Part shown: positions 6,895 to 7,129 of the stretch, one piece after another | Layout of the letters: each line of letters begins with the position of its first letter | Position numbering within the stretch: position 1 is the first letter of the stretch | Assembly (NCBI GenBank): GCA_022615255.1 | Contig: JAKEHC010000173.1 | Location: 1-7,129 of the forward strand | Length of the DNA stretch: 7,129 nucleotides | Origin: Candidatus Dadabacteria bacterium | GTDB lineage: Bacteria > Desulfobacterota_D > UBA1144 > Nemesobacterales > CSP1-2 | Direction of reading: 5' to 3' | The notes under the pieces: generated by a model | Databases searched by the model: none | What the model was told of the DNA's origin: nothing | The model's input: only the letters and a program-made list of their open reading frames with translations | Made by a program: the position numbers and the translations under genes

Positions 6895-6995
6895 AAATTT
6901 TAGGGGGATACTTTAAATTAATTAATGCGATTCCACAAGGATTAATTTATTTTCTTATTTCATCCATAAAACGGAAAAGTTCTATTTGGTATAAT

Positions 6996-7070
6996 CTTAT
7001 TGGTTACAGAAGCGCTAATGTGGGACACTGAGTTCCTCTTTTTCAATGAGGAATCGGTTAAACCAATAAG
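6996..7070. repeat. Nested inverted repeat
   Basis: CTTATTGGTT at 6996-7005 is repeated in perfect inverted form as AACCAATAAG at 7061-7070. Inside the 55-base interval is a second inverted pair, TTCCTC at 7033-7038 and GAGGAA at 7048-7053, with a nine-base loop. A self-complementary AGCGCT lies at 7011-7016. Neither strand shows a T-run right after the outer arm, so it is not a typical intrinsic terminator. It could be a structured RNA, a small non-autonomous repeat or a regulatory region for a gene beyond the right edge. Confidence 0.5.
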
Positions 7071-7129
7071 TTAAAAAGCTCTCTTGCTCTTAAGATCAAT
7101 TAAATTGGGTGAACCAACCAAAGCATCCC
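7071..7129 (-). CDS. Possible 3' end of a truncated minus-strand gene
   Basis: One minus-strand frame is open from the right edge for 18 codons to a TAA at 7073-7071, ending in the residues DLKSKRAF. This is too short to judge, since an open frame of this length is common by chance. The only support is that flanking genes run the same way and that the frame stops exactly where the inverted repeat begins. Confidence 0.15.
   Translation of the reverse strand, partial: DALVGSPNLIDLKSKRAF

Noticed and set aside
6990..6995. TATAAT at 6990-6995 as a + strand promoter
   Set aside because: No reasonable -35 hexamer lies 16-18 bases upstream, and no downstream + strand gene is visible before the window ends.
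2589..7027. Shared GTGGGAC at 2589 and 7020 as copies of one repeat element
   Set aside because: The match is only seven bases and flanking sequence diverges at once; this is expected by chance.
7018..7074. Short + strand frame starting ATG at 7018
   Set aside because: It has only 18 codons, no ribosome site, and lies inside the inverted repeat.

Overview
The window looks like a chromosomal housekeeping region of a free-living bacterium with moderate to low GC. Genes are preceded by Shine-Dalgarno sequences (AGGAGG, GGGAGG, AAAGGA), and one gene has a textbook sigma-70 type promoter (TTGACA, 18 bases, TATAAT), so bacteria fit better than archaea. No phage, plasmid, transposase, CRISPR or RNA gene was recognised, and the phylum cannot be named from the sequence alone.

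Layout from left to right: (1) a magnesium-transporter-type P-type ATPase on the + strand, cut at its 5' end by the window edge; (2) a 355-base convergent gap with small repeats and no convincing gene or terminator; (3) a two-gene minus-strand unit, in which an unrecognised helical protein of about 173 residues lies 35 bases upstream of a double-length flavin-dependent thymidylate synthase (thyX); (4) a divergent gap of about 230 bases; (5) a + strand NTF2-like/SnoaL-like small protein whose stop codon overlaps that of (6) a minus-strand sirtuin-like protein; (7) a minus-strand DedA-family membrane protein; (8) about 250 bases of AT-rich DNA holding a nested inverted repeat and perhaps the last codons of another minus-strand gene.

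The genes do not form one pathway. They cover ion transport, dTMP synthesis, a possible NAD-linked or zinc-scaffold protein, and envelope lipid-carrier or proton-dependent membrane function. No clear multi-gene novel system is visible. Three points stand out. The ThyX splits its signature motif between two fused domains, so that one composite active site is plausible. The sirtuin keeps its zinc cysteines and fold motifs but has lost the catalytic histidine and other active-site residues. That same sirtuin has a full-consensus promoter placed so that its mRNA should be leaderless or nearly so.
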